A stretch of 64,000 bases of DNA from Medicago truncatula. Taxonomy: Eukaryota > Streptophyta > Magnoliopsida > Fabales > Fabaceae. The stretch is taken from the NCBI RefSeq assembly GCF_003473485.1, contig NC_053046.1:42431832-42495831 (forward strand), in the 5' to 3' direction. Every line of letters starts with the position of its first letter. Position 1 is the first letter of the stretch. Below, in pieces: positions 49,843-62,238 of this stretch. The notes under the pieces are model-generated. The model saw nothing but the letters and a program-made list of their open reading frames with translations, was not told the DNA's origin and ran no database searches. Made by a program: the position numbers and the translations under genes.

Positions 49843-51984
49843 TGTAACGCCCACTTTTGTTAATTGCTTATTTAATCGAGTTTAGGCGATTATATTATAT
49901 TTATATAATATATGCATGATTTTGATATGTTTTGATGATTTGCGATGATTTTGGTGATTTGATGGATGACGTGATAAGTTATGAGTTTTGGAAGATTTGA
50001 TAAGATTAAGGGATTTATTTTATTGTTAAATAGAATAAAGATTTGAAAATAAAATAAAATATTTAGTTGAGGGCTGTTTTGATATTTTAGATAGTTTTGG
50101 GGGAGAAAGTGAGATAAGATAAGTAATTAGGAAGAGATATAAATAGAGAAGACCTAATTGTTAGAAAAACTGATTGTACGTGAAAACTTTTGGAAAAAGG
50201 AGAAAAAGCTTAGAAGGGAGAAGAGCATTGAGAGGGCTGCGATTTCTCCATAACCAGGTAATGGTGAGACTAATAATTCAATAACGTTGGTTGATGTAAT
50301 TCTGATGATTAATTGACAAAGTTAGGGTTGATTTAGAAAAGTTTTGGAATTAGGTCAAAACCCTAAAAATTGATGATCCAACGGTAAAACTTGATTAGAT
50401 TGACGTAGAAACCGTCCTTTAACCTTAGAACATGTTTAGGATGGATTATGGAATCAGAATTAGGCTTTGAACCATGTTGTTTGATGGATTTTCGAGAAAA
50501 CCCTTAGTCTGCTCGAGCTTCTGTTCATCGCTCGCCCTGGCGAGGGATGATCCTCGCCTCGCGAGTGATGAACTTCATCGCTCGCCACGCGAGCCTTTCC
50601 CTTCGCCTCGCGAGTTGTTTGGTGCAACTCGCCACGGCGAGCAACCCTTCCTCGCCTCGCGAGCTTAGGCAGAGAGCATGTCATATTTTGTGTTTCGACC
50701 CTTTTAGTTGGACTTTGGATGCCTTAGAGTGCCTGAACATGCCTAGTATTGATTAGGAATGAATGTAGGATCAGATTGAACCCAGAACAACACTAGTTTG
50801 GGAGTTGAGTGGTACTCGCCATGGCGAGTAAGAACTCTCGCCTCGCGAGCACAACTTGAATGTAGTTGCTTGAGTGTTTGTGCGATCTGTGTCGCACGTG
50901 TTGATCAAGAGCGAACCCCTAATTGGTATTGAGACCTAATGATGACGTTTAATGCAGTCTGTAGAGTTGTTTAAGTTATGTTGATATTAATTGAACATGA
51001 ACTAATGTATTGTATATTCATGCAAGATATGAAGGTTTGATAATGATGCAATTTATAAGCTATTGATATAATGATATCATTTTGTTATGTGACTTGTTTA
51101 TGCTGCTTCCGTTATTTAACTAAGTGCATAAGTATATGATGAAGTTTAGCTCCAAATTACTGGATGCATGTTGATATGTTGATTACGATGTTTTTCCATA
51201 AGAGTCCATGCATAGCATCTCATTGAGCTTAGTCCTCACCACGATTATTAGGAGCTTTGTCCTCCGCACGTTTTATAGGAGCTTTGTCCTCCGCACGTTT
51301 AAAGTATATTAATACTTATGATGACGATTGGTACCACATGCATATAAGGAGTCTAAGAGCATTGTCACATTGTCATGATTAAGATGCCTTGTTGTTGATG
51401 ACTGAATACGTGATTACATGATAAGTGTTTATTGATTATGTTATGTTGTTCATGATAATTGGATATATGATTACGTGATAACTGTTTAGCATTTATGCAA
51501 AGTTGATGAAGGAATGATTAGGATGTTAATTTATGATTCGCAATTACATTGATTAATGTTATTTTGTTATGAAATCTCACCCCTTCTGCTTGAAAATGTT
51601 GCCCTTCGTATGGGTAACTTGCAGGTGATCGTGCTTAGTGTGCAGTTGCCGTTGTGAGTGGCCTTGCCTTCACTGTGTCGTCTAGGTCGCTCTGATACGT
51701 AACGGGATGGGGTTTAATGTTATACATGCTTCATTCTCTTACGTGATTAATATGTTATTTTTATCATGATATGGATTACGATATGAATTGTTTTGTTGGG
51801 GCCTAAGTGCCAAACTGATTTATGATTTCCGAACTAATATTCCGCTGCTATGTTAAGATATTATGCGAAAGTTAAATTGTTATTTAACTGTTTTTGGATT
51901 ACGTTTCTATGTGATATTCCGTTTATGGTTTTTACTCTGATAAATGTTTAAGAAATTTGTATATTGGGAAAACGGGGTGTTACA
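49843..51984 (+). mobile_element. Solo LTR, 2.1 kb, TSD CATAT
   Basis: Starts TGTAACGCCC, ends GGGTGTTACA, with perfect 5-bp duplication CATAT (49838-49842, 51985-51989) in the copia reverse-transcriptase sequence. TG...CA termini plus a 5-bp duplication identify an LTR left by recombination. TATAAATA at 50138-50145 is a plausible promoter, so the transcript would include the palindrome array at 50531-50849. Small duplications (for example GGAGCTTTGTCCTCCGCACG twice near 51250-51297) also occur. No polyprotein, so family (probably Gypsy) is not assignable. Confidence 0.85.
50531..50849. repeat. Array of eight paired CTCGC palindromes
   Basis: Words CTCGCCNNGGCGAG or CTCGCCNCGCGAG start at 50531, 50553, 50581, 50602, 50628, 50651, 50815 and 50837 (the fourth has TTCGCC). 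They form four pairs with start-to-start spacing 22, 21, 23 and 22 bp. In every pair the second word is (C/T)TCGCCTCGCGAG, while the first varies in its centre. Each word can form a 5-6-bp hairpin. GC-rich against AT-rich surroundings. Confidence 0.85.
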
Positions 51985-53460
51985 CATATGAATAAAACTT
52001 TTGTGTCAATTGATACAAAGTAAATGGTTTGCAAAGTCATGAAATCCACTTATAAGTTAATAAATTTGTCTCTTTAGTGTTACCAAAAAAAAAAAAAAAA
52101 AAAAACTCATAAAGTGATTGTCTTATTTGGTTTTGAGATAATATTATGGAGAATTGTGGATTTAGCAGGTTCAGTGGGAGTAATTTTATATTTCTAGTTT
52201 AATACGTCAATTTTATTTTATTCAATCAACGATGATATATGTTTGTTATGTGAAATCAAGGAAATCTCTAACAAAAGTTAGTGATGAAAGATCCTAGGGA
52301 CACCTCTTTTGTATTAGGCATTTTATTACGTAGAGATTCTTCTCAAGGTATTATTCGGATATCACAAAAGAGTTATATCAATAAAGTTGAAAATAAATTG
52401 ACATTAAAGTTAATAAGTTATGGGTGACCATAATCACCGAGAGAGACTTTTCAGTCTCAAATATTGCCCATTAGGAAATTTATGAATTCAGAAATTTAAG
52501 TATTTTCTATGCTTTGCCAATAAGATTTTTATGTATGATTTTATTATACACATTTAGAAATAACATATATAATAAGATTGTTTGGCAGATATTTGAGCAA
52601 TTCAAAGTTTGAATTGTTGAAAAGGCAACCATAAGAATTATTAAAGAGAACAAGAGAGCTTATGCTCACGGAAGAGATCTGACAATTTGGAGATCATTTA
52701 TGTGTCAGACTTTGGCTTTTGGATGTAAGTAGATAATACACATCCTAACTCAAGAAATAACTGTAAGTATTTATGTCACTTGGTTGCATATTGTTAAAGG
52801 TATTGAAAGACCGCTCAAGTTATATAGTGACATAATTCAGTCGTATAGTTGTTTAACAACAAATTTCTAAAAATTCATTACCTTATAAATTATTGTTGTT
52901 AAATGATAGAACATGCAGAGACAAACTTTATGCTAGCTGATCCACTAATCAAAGACATGACACATAAGGTCTTTCATATGGTTGTTGTCATTAAGGATGT
53001 CTTGGATTAGTGGGAGTCTCTTAGTTTATGTTCTATACTTTTAATTTTTGGAATTGATACAGACTTTATGTTATGATTTTCTGCAGAAATAAAGTTCATG
53101 AGGTTATTTTTTGTTATAACCATTTCTGTATCATTTTGTGCAAATTGAATTTGCAAACTTCAGTTCGATCTCACTAAAGTTTTAAGTTGGATCAGTTGGA
53201 AATAGACATGATTTAGAGATCACATTGCATGAAATTTCCATGCCACTCATCCATATCGATCTATGTCATCAAGTGCATTGATATGGTGGTCGTCGGGGTT
53301 CCGTCACGTTATATGTCAGTGACGACAGCCGCGGTGGTCCCATTATTAATGTACGAGGTGGACCAGATTGTAAAGTTGAAATCTAAAGATAAATAGCATT
53401 CAGACGCGCGCCTAAAGAATTATGATATAATTATTAAGATATGTAGCCCAAGTGGGAGAT

Positions 53461-54060
53461 TGTTGGAATATTTTATATTTTATTATATTACAATATCATT
53501 ATGTGGGCAAATATCGTAATAATAATTATATTAGCTATTTATCAATTGTGAGCCTTAGTTGATTAGTGATCAAATTAAGTAATAAGGCTATTAGATTTCT
53601 AATTGGATAATTAATTAAATATTTAATTAATTGATATGGACTCAATGAGTGGATGTCCGGATGACCCATTAACAGAATAATGGGAAACCCTAATGGTCAT
53701 CCAATATAAAAGAGGCTATGGTCCCCAATACACCGTACACGACAATACTCTCTCTTCTCCCCATCTGAAGAGAACTACTTGAGGCATAAAGGTACCGGTT
53801 GAGGAAGAACCAAATCAGCCGCCGCTAACTCTATTGTGTGTTTCAGATCACCTCCTCTCCTTGGTTATCGTTGTTGATGAGAGGGTTGCCTTGAAAGCCA
53901 GGTATTCCTAATACCCTAATTCTTTATATCCTTGATAAATCAAACATGTCGTAGATCCGATCATAATTATGTTCAATGTTTTGTTTGCTTCTGCTATTGA
54001 TTCATAATTGTTGAACATGTATTATGAAATCTCTTTATATTAAGACCCAAATTTCCAACA
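53461..54060 (+). mobile_element. 3' LTR of the decayed copia element
   Basis: A 600-bp LTR from TGTTGGAATA to ATTTCCAACA, with inverted termini, directly after a polypurine tract. It has a TATAAAAG-like box near 53708. It ends exactly against the gag coding sequence of the next copia element, which places the junction inside that gene. No matching 5' LTR is in the window. Confidence 0.8.
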
Positions 54061-55620
54061 TTATGGTCCCAGGTGGCTGAGATGTACATCTCAGGCAAAG
54101 ACAAACTGGGATATATTGACGGAACCTTCCCTCAACCGTCAGCAACTGATCCGACATTTTGTAAATTGCGGACTGAGAATGCCATAGTGAAAGGATGGCT
54201 GATAAACTCAATGGATCCTTCGCTGGTGGGAAATTTCATTCGCTTCCCAACAGCCAAAGGAGTTTGGGATTCCATTGCTACAACATATTTTGATGGATTT
54301 GATACTTCACAGGTTTACGACCTTCGACGTAAGGTAACTCGGATGCGGCAGAATGAAGGATCGATTGAAAAATATTATAATGATCTACAAGGGCTGTGGC
54401 GTGAGATAGACTTTCGACGACCTAACCCCATGGAGTGCCCAAAAGACATACAAAAATTCAATTCTCTATTACAGGAGGAAAGAGTTTATATTTTTTTGGA
54501 TGGGTTGAATGACCGACTAGATAACATTCGGAGTGACATCCTTCAACTGAAACCATTTCCCACAATCGAGCAGGCTTATGCACATGTTCGAAGGGAGGAC
54601 ACCCGTCAGACTGTGATGACATCTGGGGTAGAGAACATAACAAGCGGTGCTGTTATGGCCACAAAAGGTTCAAAGTTTGGCCAATTACCAACACTGGTGG
54701 CTGGAAAAAACAACTTTTTCTCAAAGTCGAAGGGTTCGTCTGATGGAGGAAAGTGAACTCATTGTGGAAATGTCAGACACACTCGTGATACATGTTTCAA
54801 GTTACATGGGTATCCAGAATGGTGGCATGAGCTGCAAGCCAAGAAGAAAAAAGACAACACAACACTTGAGGAAGGCACTGGTAAAGCTGCTGTAGTTACT
54901 GCCGAGTCTCAACTCTCACTTGTTCCCATGGCCAATCCCTCCACTTCAATAACACCAGGTAATTGTGGCCAAGCTCTCTGTAGTTCTAATTCTCTGGATG
55001 CAAATACATGGATTATCGACTCTGGGGCAACAAACCATATGACCTTTGACCCGAGCGATTTCTCTCATTCTACTCCACCACGTAGAACTTGCATTTCTAA
55101 TGCAAATGGAGTTGCATACCCAGTCACCAGCGCTGGAACTGTGTCATTATCATCATCACTCTCTTTATCTCACACCCTCCTTGTTCCTACATTGTCTAAT
55201 AAGTTAATGTCTGTGAGTCAAATAACTGATGAACTCAATCGTGTGGTATTGATGTACTCTACATTTTGTCTTCTTCAGGATGTACTCAGCAAGAAGATTA
55301 TTGGGCGTGGTACTAAGAGAGGGGGACTATACTACCTTGATGACATTAGTAAAGGAGCAGCTTATCATGTGCACCATCAGTTCAATAGCAAAGAACGAGA
55401 AATATGGTTATGGCATCACCGTTTGGGACATCCATCTTTCGGCTATTTGAGACACTTGTTTCCGAATTTATTTTTACATTTGCAGAATGTTGAATTTAAA
55501 TGTGATACTTGTATTTTGGCTAAAAGCCATAGAACCTCCTATCAAACAAGTTTAAATAAAAGCAGTGTTCCTTTTTCTCTAATACATTCTGATGTGTGGG
55601 GACCATCCCCTAATACTACT
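54061..55620 (+). pseudogene. Ty1/copia gag, protease and integrase start
   Basis: Upstream half of a retrotransposon polyprotein. Reading begins mid-gag with LWSQVAEMYISGKDK, then a gag domain (UBN2-type) to about 54600. The zinc knuckle is damaged: an in-frame TGA at 54754-54756 stands where its first cysteine is expected, before THCGNVRHTRDTC. Then follow the aspartic protease core IIDSGATNHMT, the pre-integrase block WLWHHRLGHPS..CDTCILAKSHR and the integrase start LIHSDVWGP. The frame then enters the inserted LTR at 55621. The N-terminal gag and 5' LTR are missing because of the adjoining element. Confidence 0.88.
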
Positions 55621-58600
55621 TGTTATACCCTGATTTTGGACCTAAAAATACTCGTTAAAATTTCTTTTTTACCATTGATGTTTGTCAATTCTCTGTTATT
55701 TTTCTCTGAATCTTTACTCTCTTTTTTTAAAACATATTTTACTGCCTCTGTCTGTCTTTTCTTGCATTACAAGTCATTTAAGAACTCTCTGAAGTGTCGC
55801 ATTACTTTTCTTGCATTTTATTTCAAAAAAATCATACAAAAGGGTATTTTGGTCATTTCCTGCAGTGGAACCCATTTTAGTCCATGTGTTTGCCTCTGAG
55901 TCTTTTCAACGTGTATGTACAAATCACTGTTGAGTCTTTGTTTAAAAAGTCATTTCAAAAATTGCATCTGAGTCAATTCGAGTCAGTTTAGTCCCTAGGG
56001 GCATTTTGGTCTTTTCCTGTCAAAATTTTGACAGGGAGGTATTTTGAAATACCTCATGTCAGTTTTTGGTTCGTTTTAGTCCTTTTGTTGATTTTATTTT
56101 AGGTTTCACTTTACGTTTTGTCAGGTTACCAATTTTATTCCAATTTTATTTTTTTTTATTTTTTTATTCTGCATTTTGGTCCTCCAAGAAGTCCAAAATT
56201 GCTTTTCAGTCCAGAACTTTTTTTTATTTTTTTATTTTTACATTTCAGTCCTTTTTGGTTAATTGCAGTTTAGTCCTTAAGTTTTTGTTTTTGCAGAAAG
56301 GTCCTAAATCCATTTCAAGTCCAAGGCCGTGCCATCTTCATACAAATCCAGATGTCACCGCCTCATTGGTCCAAGATCACACATGTCAGCTATAAAAGGT
56401 GTACAGTGCCACACGGATCCAGGGATCACGAGACACATCAACAAACAGAAATCCAATTCTCTCTCTCCATTCAGTTAGATCAAAAACAGAAAAATCATCA
56501 AAATTCATTGGATTTTCCATTGATTCTCAGAGGTTCCTAAGGAATCATCATCGTCGAATCATCTTCTTCGCAATTCAAGGTACGAATTCGCTGCAGAAGC
56601 AGCAAACTCCAGCACCGATCACGAAGAAGAATCAGTGAGAAGGAAGCAGAGAAAGAAGATGAAGTTTCCGGCCAAAATCACGAAGAATCAGTGAGAAAGA
56701 AGAACATCGATTTATTTTCGGTTCAAAGCAGCAAAAATCAACAGAAACACATTCGAAGTTTTCCGAAGAAATCTTCATCAAAATCTCCAATTGAAATCAC
56801 AGGTAAACACATAACTTCAACATCATTTTCAGAAAGTATCAATAAATATGGATCAGTGAAGTAAAAAGATTGAATCCAGAAACTTGAAACCATATAAAGA
56901 TTTCAAAACCGTAAAAAGCAAAATCTAGATCTATAAAGATCTAGACCTCACCTGAAAAAATCATCACCAGAAACGTGTTTAGGAGAAGAAGACGAACAAA
57001 CTGATATAAAAATCATAAGTTTCTGAAAAGTTTCATGCCGGAACCCTAGATCTTCACCGGAGAAGATGAAGTTTCCGGCGGACCTATGAAGGTTCCGGCC
57101 AGTTCTTCATCCTCTCCGGCGTGCCATGCTAGAATCAGAGAGAAGAGAGAAGAGAGAGAAGCTCTGAGTGTAGAGAGAGAAAGAAGAGTGTAAAATGAAA
57201 AAACCGGCGCTAGTTTGTTTTTATAGGCAACTGAACCGGACCGGTTCAAGACCGGTCCAATCCCTTCAATCCTGAGCGTTGGATCTAGGGTTTCCCTCCC
57301 TGGATCAATCCAACGCTCCTTGTGAATCCGGATCCTTTGGTTTTGGGCTTGGGCTTTGTTCTTTGTTTTTTTTTCTGCGTTTTTGCTTTTTCTTGCTATT
57401 TGCACCGTTTTTTCTTGCTATTTGAACCAGTACTTTGATCAAAAATTTTGATAAAATTTCTAAAGAATTCATGCTTGCTTTTTGATGTTTTCTTGATGTT
57501 TTTATGACATTTCTGCATATTGAGGTTGATAAAATCTTGTACGATTGATTCATAGCATTTTAATTCTTTTTGGATTATTTCTTATGAATTTTTCGTCATA
57601 TCTTTGTCCTTGATTTGTGGATATGTGATAAAAGCCTTTTGATGTGTTGATACGAGATAGTTATGCCTATAATCACATGTTGATCTTGCTGTTTTGGATT
57701 GATTCATGAAACCTTGTTTTTGTGAGCAATATATGTGTATTTTGGGAAATGACATGCTAAGCTTTTTTAAAAAAGGGGTTTGGTATGAAATCACGCATGA
57801 ATGCTTCCAATAATTCCATGTTATAGCTTGAGGTAAAGAAAACCATTTCAAAATTTACCATGGCATGAGAATTAGAGGCCACAAATGCTTTAAGTTTCAT
57901 ACCAAAATTTCTTAGGGTTTGTTATCATTTTATTACTATCTTTGTGTTATTTTATATACTTTTGTCTCTTGTTACTTTTTATGCTTTCTTTCACTAACAA
58001 GTCTATCTCCATATTTCATACATCTCATTAAGCATTGCATTCCTATTTCAATTTTACATAGTTTAGTCTTTTTGTATTCTTTTAGTTTCATTTGGGAAAT
58101 GTAATATTTAGGTAGGTTTTATTTCTTTTAAATTTCTTACAAAGACCATAGAATGTAATTAGGACAATGTAAAGGACTATGGACATTATAAGGGATGTAC
58201 ACCGACACAAGCACCGACACGCACACACGTTGCATGATTACCGCTTAGATGTATGCTTAGGTTTTACAACGCTTAGAAAAAAAATCATTTTTCAAAAATA
58301 TGAATAACCTCATTTGAAAACTTTTTTTCTAAAATAGGAGTCAAAACTCCTCATTTCCCTTTTGTTTTCTTAAGAAAAAATCCCAATGAATTTTAATCAT
58401 ACTTAGACTTTATTTTACAAAATAACTACTTCCACCTCACATTTTCCAAATCTCATGCCCTTGAGGCCTCTCATCTCCATTTTTCAAAATTCCTTTTTCA
58501 AACTTAAAATCAACCAACAAAAACAAAAACAATTTTCGAGAACGAACTACGATTGGTTTTGATCCCTTAAAAGGGTACGTAGGCAATGAGTCAAAACTCC

Positions 58601-58908
58601 TCCAAGCCAAATAAAAATAAGATCTCAATCATCTTCTCTCCCCCATTCTTCACTCAAATAAAACTTCTTTTCTTTCAATAAGTAGACAATAAAAATAAAG
58701 CGTAGAAATAAGCTTAGGAGAACGGTTCTTATGGAGTACCATAATCGCTCTGGGTGCCTAACACCTTCCCGTAGCGAAAACGACCCCCGAACTTAGAATC
58801 TAAGGGTTTTTTTCTCAATTTTGCCCTTCCCAAGAAAAAATAGAGAATATCAAAGATTGAAAGGTTCAAGCCTAATTAATGACTTGACACCCGAAAATCG
58901 CGATAACA
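55621..58908 (+). mobile_element. Solo LTR, 3.3 kb, TSD CTACT
   Basis: Starts TGTTATACCC and ends GCGATAACA, with perfect 5-bp duplication CTACT (55616-55620, 58909-58913). Removing it with one duplication lets the copia integrase reading continue in frame. TATAAAAG at 56391-56398, preceded by an inverted CCAAT (56365), is a good core promoter. The length and terminal sequence resemble legume Ogre/Tat Gypsy LTRs; that family call is inference. No coding domain inside. Confidence 0.85.
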
Positions 58909-58913
58909 CTACT

Positions 58914-61628
58914 GTATCCGGTTATCGTTGGTTTGTAATATTTATCGATGATTGCACTCGAATGACATGGCTTTACCCAATGAAAACTAAAGACGAAGTG
59001 TTTCAAATATTTCAGAATTTTCGTGCCATGGTTCAAAACCAATTTTCTGCCAAGATTCATGTTCTTCGATCAGACAATGGAGGGGAGTTCGTTAATCATC
59101 GTTTCAAAGCATACTTCCAACAACATGGTCTTTTTCATGAGACCTCATGCTCTCAAACCCCACAGCAGAACGGGGTTTCCGAACGGAAAAATCGTAGTAT
59201 CTTAGAGATAGCACGTGCTCTTCTTCTAGGAACCAATGTTCCAACTCGCCATTGGGATGACGCTGTGACTACAACTGTGTACCTTCTCAACCGCATGCCC
59301 TCAAAGATCTTGCATTTTAAAACTCCTCTAGAAATGTTATCTTCTCATGTAGAGTTACCCACTATATTGATGCTTGATCCTCGGATTTTTGGGTGTGTGG
59401 TTTTTGTTCATCTTCACAAAAACCAACGCACCAAACTTGACCCATGTGCTGTTAAGTGTTTGTTTCTTGGCTATGGAGTACATAAAAAGGGCTACAAATG
59501 CTTTGACCCCACCACCAATAAAACTTATATCACAATGGATGTAACTTTTCTAGAGTCTGAACCTTTTTTTTCTCCTAGAGTATCCCATTCAGCCCTTAAG
59601 GGGGAGTCCATAAATAAAGAGCTGAATTGGTACATGGCAGCTCCACCAACTGTCGAAAAGGAACAAAGTGGAGAGCATGAATCTATAGGTGAAGGAGTAA
59701 TACATGGTGAACTTTCAGAAATGCTAAATTTAAGCATAACTGATGTTGAGAATGAAAAGGATCATTCTAGTGAAAAAGCTTCTACTAGCGAAGTGGTTCC
59801 CGTTAATGAAGAGTATATCGATCAAGGAACTCAAGAGTCCCCATTCTCCACAATACCCGACCCTCTCACCGAGAATAATCATGAGGTAAGCTCTCCTATT
59901 ATCTCATTATCTACTAATGCTCCTATGAGATATGAGTTGCCTTCAAGGAACAATCGAGGAAAGCCACCCAATAGATACTCCCCTGATGTAGAAGAAAGGC
60001 GGTCAAAATACCCCATCACAAATTATGTTGCTACTCAACATTTATCACAACCTATTCAGTCCTTCACAAAGACATTGTTCTCCAGTCATATTCCAAATAA
60101 TGTGGAGGAAGCCTTGGATGATCCTAAGTGGGCACAAGCGATACAAGAGGAAATGGAGGCTCTACAAAAAAATAATACATGGAGGCTAATACCACTTCCT
60201 GAAGGGAAGAAGACAGTGGGGTGCAAATGGGTGTTCTCGATTAAATACAAGGTTGACGGGTCCATTGATCGGTACAAAGCAAGGCTAGTGGCCAAAGGGT
60301 TCACACAAACATATGGTATAGATTATACCGAGACTTTTTCACCTGTTGCCAAACTAAATACTGTTAGAGTTTTATTATCTCTCGCAGCAAATTTAGATTG
60401 GCCACTACTACAGCTTGACGTGAAAAATGTGTTTCTTCATGGCGATCTTGAAGAAGATGTTTATATGAATATCCCACCGGGATATATGTATCCTTCTGGT
60501 ACCGGGGTAGTATGCAAGTTAGAGCGAGCATTGTATGGACTGAAACAATCACCTCGGGCATGGTTTGGAAGATTTAGTACAGCTATGAGAAGGTATGGAT
60601 ATATCCAAAGCAATGCAGATCATACTCTATTCTTAAAGCATAAACATGGAATGGTGACGGCTCTAATTGTTTACGTATATGACATGATTATTACAGGAGA
60701 TGACAGTGAAGAAATCTCAATACTACAAGAAAAATTAGCAGCTGAATTTGAGATGAAGAATTTGGGTGGACTGAAGTATTTTTTGGGAATAGAAGTTGCA
60801 AGGTCAAAAAGGGGAATTTTCTTGTCTCAAAGAAAGTATGTGTTGGATCTATTGTCTGAAGTGGGGATGTTGGATTGTAAACCAGTAGATACTCCCATAG
60901 CCCAAAATCACAAACTCACTGAATACACAGACCAAGTGCCCGCAGATAAAATAAGGTATAAAAAATTGGTGGGGAAGCTTATTTATCTGTCACATACTCG
61001 CCCCGATATTGCCTATGCCGTAAGTGTGGTGAGTCAGTTTATGCATAATCCAAGTGATGAACATATGGGTGCAGTAAACCGAATACTTTGCTATTTAAAA
61101 TCCTCACCGGGAAAAGGGTTGATGTTTTCTAAGAATAATCACTTGAATGTTGAAGGGTACACCGACTCAGATTGGGCAGGGAATGTTCTAGATAGAAAAT
61201 CAACATCAGGCTATTTCACATTTGTGGGAGGGAATCTAGTTACTTGGAGAAGTAAGAAGCAAAAGGTAGTGGCGTTGTCTAGCGCTGAAGCTGAGTTCAG
61301 GGGCATGGCAAAAGGACTTTGTGAACTACTATGGCTCAGAAGGTTACTCATAGAGATTGGCTTTGGTCCTAGCACTGAGATGAACTTGTTTTGTGACAAC
61401 AAAGCAGCAATTGATATCTCACAAAATCCTATCCAGCATGATCGAACGAAACATATGGAGATAGATCGGCATTTCATCAAGCAGAATCTTGAAGAGAAGA
61501 TTATTCGGTTTCCTTTTGTCAAGTCGGAAGACCAGTTGGCGGATATTCTTACAAAAGCAGTTTTTGGTAAGAACTTCCATGACTCCCTTGACAAGTTGGG
61601 AATTGAAGATATTTACGCACCAACTTGA
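58914..61628 (+). pseudogene. Ty1/copia integrase, RT and RNase H
   Basis: Downstream half of the same polyprotein, one open frame to TGA 61626-61628. The integrase has RSDNGGEF and NGVSERKN, supplying the later acidic residues of the catalytic triad. The reverse transcriptase starts near WAQAIQEEMEAL and includes KWVFSIKYKVDGSIDRYKAR, LQLDVKNVFLHGDL and YGLKQSPRAWF. The catalytic box reads YVYDMI (60674-60691), with tyrosine in place of the first aspartate, so the enzyme should be inactive. RNase H has YTDSDWAG, ALSSAEAEF and FCDNKAAI, then the DRTKHMEIDRHF and QLADILTKA blocks. Otherwise free of stops, unlike the older-looking copia to the left. Confidence 0.9.
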
Positions 61629-61635
61629 GGGAGAG

Positions 61636-61840
61636 TGTTGGCGTGAGTCACTAGAATCACCAATATTAAATGTAATTATTAGCTGAGTCATTAGAATCAC
61701 TAGTATTTATTATAATTAGTTGTATAATCCCTGATTTCTAGTTGTATAGGTTGACACGTCCTGAAATTCCTCCTGTAATATCTATATACTCGGCAAGTTA
61801 CACAGAGAAAAATAATGAATGAAAAACCTTCTGTTTGACA
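61636..61840 (+). mobile_element. 3' LTR of the better-preserved copia
   Basis: A short LTR of about 205 bp. It begins TGTTGGCGTGAGTC right after the polypurine stretch TTGAGGGAGAG and ends near TTTGACA, where P450 coding sequence resumes. It contains near-direct repeats GAGTCA(C/T)TAGAATCAC. The right limit is set by the P450 reading and may be off by a few bases. Confidence 0.75.
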
Positions 61841-61842
61841 TG

Positions 61843-62238
61843 TTACTCCCAAGAGAAAGTAGGGAGAGTTGCCAAATCAATGAGTATGATATTCCAGCTA
61901 AGACTAGGGTTATTGTCAATGCTTGGGCGATTGGAAGAGATCCAAAGTATTGGGTTGAAGCTGAGAGTTTTAAACCCGAGAGGTTTGTTAATAGCTCAAT
62001 TGATTTCAAAGGCACAGACTTTGAATACATACCATTTGGTGCTGGAAGGAGGATGTGTCCGGGCATTGCATTTGCCTTATCAAATGTTGAACTTCCTCTT
62101 GCTGAATTACTTTATAACTTTGATTGGAAGCTTCCCAACGGAATGAGCCATCAAGAACTTGATATGACCGAGTCATTTGGGCTTAGTGTAGGAAGAAAAC
62201 ACGACCTATGTTTGATTCCTATTAATCATCATCCGTAA
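61843..62238 (+). pseudogene. P450 C-terminal fragment beside copia LTR
   Basis: The last ~131 codons of a CYP71-clan P450, closely similar to exon 2 of the pseudogene at 42332-44065. It begins at LLPRES and continues [19 protein letters not shown], the PERF motif (KPERF), the haem loop [10 protein letters not shown] and the end [15 protein letters not shown], with stop TAA 62236-62238. This part is free of lesions. The upstream sequence is replaced by the copia LTR, so the retrotransposon appears to have inserted into this exon; the 5' half of the gene is not in the window. It cannot make a P450. Confidence 0.88.

Larger units (their letters stand above)
49440..53460 (+). mobile_element. Decayed Ty1/copia element, internal region
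   Basis: Eroded polyprotein remains on the plus strand. MDFNIVFLNGDIND (about 49779) matches the copia reverse-transcriptase core, SFVLGILLRRDSSQGIIRIS (about 52300) its downstream part, and ADPLIKDMTHKVFH (about 52935) the RNase H end. Stops and frameshifts interrupt every section and no long frame survives. A purine tract AAGTGGGAGAT (53450-53460) is the polypurine tract before the 3' LTR. The solo LTR at 49843-51984 splits the reverse transcriptase. A run of 21 A lies near 52085. The gag, integrase and 5' LTR parts are absent or beyond recognition; the left limit is approximate. Confidence 0.75.

Noticed and set aside
50474-50756. Three overlapping open frames on both strands
   Set aside because: They result from the GC-rich palindrome array, which lacks stops by composition; no family resemblance.
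55900-56640. Small open frames in the 3.3-kb LTR
   Set aside because: Low-complexity T-rich and leader-like sequence within a solo LTR; no conserved domain.
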